Below are positions 62,136-64,000 of a stretch of 64,000 bases of DNA, in pieces; the first letter of the stretch is position 1, and each line of letters starts with the position of its first letter. Source of the stretch: Arthrobacter jiangjiafuii (GTDB lineage: Bacteria > Actinomycetota > Actinomycetes > Actinomycetales > Micrococcaceae); contig NZ_CP076022.1 of assembly GCF_018622995.1 (NCBI RefSeq), positions 682,001 through 746,000 of the forward strand, in the 5' to 3' direction. The notes beneath the pieces were generated by a model. That model saw nothing but the letters and a program-made list of their open reading frames with translations. It was not told the DNA's origin and searched no databases. The position numbers were made by a program, and so were the translations under genes.

Positions 62136-64000
62136 CTACTTATTAGTGATGGCCATCCACGTAACCAGTCGGATGTCGTCCGGAGAAACTTGGGGGAGCG
62201 CTTCGGTTGGTTTAGGCGTCTTGAGTCGGAGCTCGTTGGCCTTATCCATTAGCGCGCGGACCGCCTCAGCCGGGGATCCCTGCCGATGAGATGCCAGAAC
62301 CGATCGAATTTCGCGTTCTGTACGGGGGTTAGCCACCTGGTTGAGTCTCTCGACTAGTCTGTCCTGTTGATCCCCCAGAGCGCCTCCGTGGCGGCGAACA
62401 TGATCGGCAGCAACGCGCATGACCCGTGGGACTGACGGCTCAAAGGAAGCGGGATCTGTGCGCTTCATCCATTCAGTGTGCATATCGGCCTGCGCTGCAC
62501 TCCAGGCAGTATACAAATCGTCGCGGAGGCTCGGCGACGGATCAGCCGGCGACGTGTTTGGATCTCCTGGGTCAGCCTGCTCCAGACAGGTGAGCAGCTC
62601 CGAGATAATCTCCGCTTCACCATCCAACACTTCCAGCTTTCCATCCTGTAGCGGAACAAATCGGAATTCCGGGCGGGGATGATCAGCTACCTGAGCGCAC
62701 AAAACGAATCCTGGTCGTCGTCCTGGTCGGACGATAACAGAACCGGATCCCCATGGAAGTCCCAAGACATCTTTAGCTGTTTCCTCGGATTTCCAGGCGT
62801 TCGCAAGGCGGCGCTGATACTCCTCGCTGGACGCGGCTGCGGAGCCGGTAGCGTCAAACAAAGCGGCGTCCTCTTGGCGGAGCCGCTCGATTTCCTGTCG
62901 GGTCTCTGAAATGACCCGCTCGGCTGCCTCGACGCCGGGCAGCACGCCGTCGCTGATGCCGAAAGCAGCAGCAGCTTGTTTGAGTTTGAGCTGGAGGCGC
63001 CCTTCCAGCTGAAGCAGTTCCTCGAGCTGATCGTCCGGGAAGAAGCACCGAAGGTTGATCTCCCTGTGCTGTGAGCCAATGCGATCGATACGCCCGTGAC
63101 GTTGGACCAGGCGCATCGGGTTCCAAGGCAAGTCGTAGTTGATGATATGACCGGCTTGCTGCAGATTGACACCTTCGGAAAGCACATCAGTAGCGATCGC
63201 CAGATCGTACTTATCTTCGTCTTCGACAGTGCCGGCTGTACGGGGTGCGAATCCAACGATGGCGTCCTTACGCCCGTGCCGGTCACCTCCGGTGGCCACG
63301 ACAATGCGCCCCGCGTAGTCGACGAGCCGTTTGTCACCGTGTGCCGCCAAGGCGGTGAGGGCCTCGTTAATGTAGTTCGCCGTGTCGGCGAAGTACGTGA
63401 ACACCAAGACCTTTCGACGGTCCCTGGTATTTGCAACCCCGACCCCATCCCGCTTCGCGGAGGCAGCAATGAGTCCAATTTCGTCGGCCAGTCGGTCAAT
63501 TTTCGGGTCATCTTTCCAACTCACTGCGGCGACCTCCGTAAGAAACTGTTGGAGTAACTCCTTGTCGGCTTGGACAGCTGCCCTCAGTGCAGGGACATTG
63601 TACCCGCTAGCGGCGTCGACGTTGCTCTCGAGAGTGTCGTCGTTCATGGCCTTTATGACAGTGTCAATGTCGTCAGAGTCGGAGGCCGCCCATGCTCGCA
63701 GAGCGTCTCCCGTGAGGACCCGTCCCTGGTCCAGTGCAGATAGAAAATGGTCCTGAGACGAGATCATCTTCATAATTGTTGCACCGAACGCCACAGCACT
63801 GGACTCAAATCGTTTGAGGAGCGCGGAACGCAATAAACCCGCGTTTTGAACCTCGTATTGTTCAATTTGTTTGTCCTTTCCGAGTAGGAACCTGGAAGGG
63901 ACATATCGGGCCATGGTCAGCACCTTGCCGGGGTCCTTTAAGGTCACGCCGGTGGTGGTGAGATCCTCATCCTCTGAACGTGCGCCGAGGGCGTCTGCCA
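62136..64000 (-). CDS. SNF2/helicase-family protein, C-terminal part
   Basis: At least 621 residues are in the window, and the frame stays open to the right edge, so the N-terminal motor domain is outside. The visible part has the helicase C domain: KVLVFTYFADTANYINEAL (motif IV region), ATDVLSEGVNLQQAGHIINY (motif V) and LVQRHGRIDRIGS (motif VI arginine finger). A coiled, charged region follows (LEELLQLEGRLQLKLKQAAA), then a domain with FVPLQDGKLEVLDGE. This layout occurs in phage-defence helicases such as DrmD of DISARM and related SNF2 proteins. Neighbouring nucleases support a defence role; exact system cannot be fixed. Confidence 0.75.
   Translation of the reverse strand, partial: ADALGARSEDEDLTTTGVTLKDPGKVLTMARYVPSRFLLGKDKQIEQYEVQNAGLLRSALLKRFESSAVAFGATIMKMISSQDHFLSALDQGRVLTGDALRAWAASDSDDIDTVIKAMNDDTLESNVDAASGYNVPALRAAVQADKELLQQFLTEVAAVSWKDDPKIDRLADEIGLIAASAKRDGVGVANTRDRRKVLVFTYFADTANYINEALTALAAHGDKRLVDYAGRIVVATGGDRHGRKDAIVGFAPRTAGTVEDEDKYDLAIATDVLSEGVNLQQAGHIINYDLPWNPMRLVQRHGRIDRIGSQHREINLRCFFPDDQLEELLQLEGRLQLKLKQAAAAFGISDGVLPGVEAAERVISETRQEIERLRQEDAALFDATGSAAASSEEYQRRLANAWKSEETAKDVLGLPWGSGSVIVRPGRRPGFVLCAQVADHPRPEFRFVPLQDGKLEVLDGEAEIISELLTCLEQADPGDPNTSPADPSPSLRDDLYTAWSAAQADMHTEWMKRTDPASFEPSVPRVMRVAADHVRRHGGALGDQQDRLVERLNQVANPRTEREIRSVLASHRQGSPAEAVRALMDKANELRLKTPKPTEALPQVSPDDIRLVTWMAITNK

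Noticed and set aside
62136-64000. Firm assignment of the helicase to DISARM (DrmD)
   Set aside because: Only the C-terminal part is visible and no DrmA, DrmB or DrmC gene is in the window.

Overview
The window is GC-rich, densely coded DNA with short intergenic gaps, GTG and TTG starts, Tat and lipoprotein signals and many sugar-uptake operons. This suggests a soil- or host-associated actinobacterium of the Arthrobacter/Micrococcaceae kind. That placement is an inference from gene content and composition; no rRNA or tRNA gene was seen. Regions near 27.1-29.5 kb, 48.2-48.9 kb and 59.2-64.0 kb look less GC-rich than their surroundings and hold accessory genes.

Layout. (1) 0-8.9 kb: a sialic-acid catabolic cluster with a divergent GntR regulator, a peptide-type ABC importer (one subunit is a permease-ATPase fusion), and NanA-, NanK- and NanE-like enzymes. 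(2) 9.3-11.1 kb: an ArsR-controlled operon of two SRPBCC proteins and a VOC protein. (3) 11.3-16.2 kb: small membrane proteins, GluQ, a VOC protein, a DEDDh exonuclease-BRCT protein and an MBL hydrolase. (4) 16.3-25.2 kb: a 5-oxoproline locus with two tandem NRAMP-like carriers that lack the metal motif, a DUF1445 protein, a GntR regulator, biotin carboxylase-BCCP, a PxpB-PxpC fusion and PxpA. It is tied together by a shared ATTGTTCAACAAT operator. (5) 25.2-27.1 kb: TetR and a divergent quinone oxidoreductase with two exact operators between them. (6) 27.4-29.3 kb: a Septu-type defence pair (PtuA ATPase, PtuB HNH nuclease). (7) 29.5-33.4 kb: a deazaflavin-type oxidoreductase and a secreted GH3 glycosidase with a His/Gly-rich tail and a long leader. 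(8) 33.5-40.9 kb: a ribose-type ABC importer, a Gfo/Idh dehydrogenase, a sugar isomerase-like enzyme and a ROK regulator. (9) 40.9-43.8 kb: SDR, a DUF3052-like protein, VOC and AraC. (10) 44.0-48.0 kb: a ChvE-GguA-GguB-type multiple-sugar importer, followed by a lipoprotein gene flanked by a 39-bp direct repeat. (11) 49.1 kb: a VOC protein. (12) 49.6-57.9 kb: a nine-gene uronate operon (TRAP transporter, KduI, IclR, alcohol dehydrogenase, KduD, KDPG aldolase, KDG kinase) behind a promoter with CRP-like and IclR-like boxes, with a divergent SGNH esterase. (13) 59.2-64.0 kb: a defence or restriction island with an SRA-HNH nuclease, an Mrr-like nuclease, gene remnants and a SNF2-type helicase running off the end.

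Non-coding highlights. Two convergent gene ends (9.0-9.2 kb and 19.9-20.0 kb) carry arrays of a TGTCGGGATMAYGCC-like box with identical geometry: a 31-bp period, inverted about a centre, with a 49-bp inner span. A 135-bp element with near-matching terminal inverted repeats lies in frame inside the PxpB-PxpC gene and supplies most of its linker. Most operons are for uptake and catabolism of host- or plant-derived sugars (sialic acid, uronates, mixed monosaccharides, beta-glucosides).
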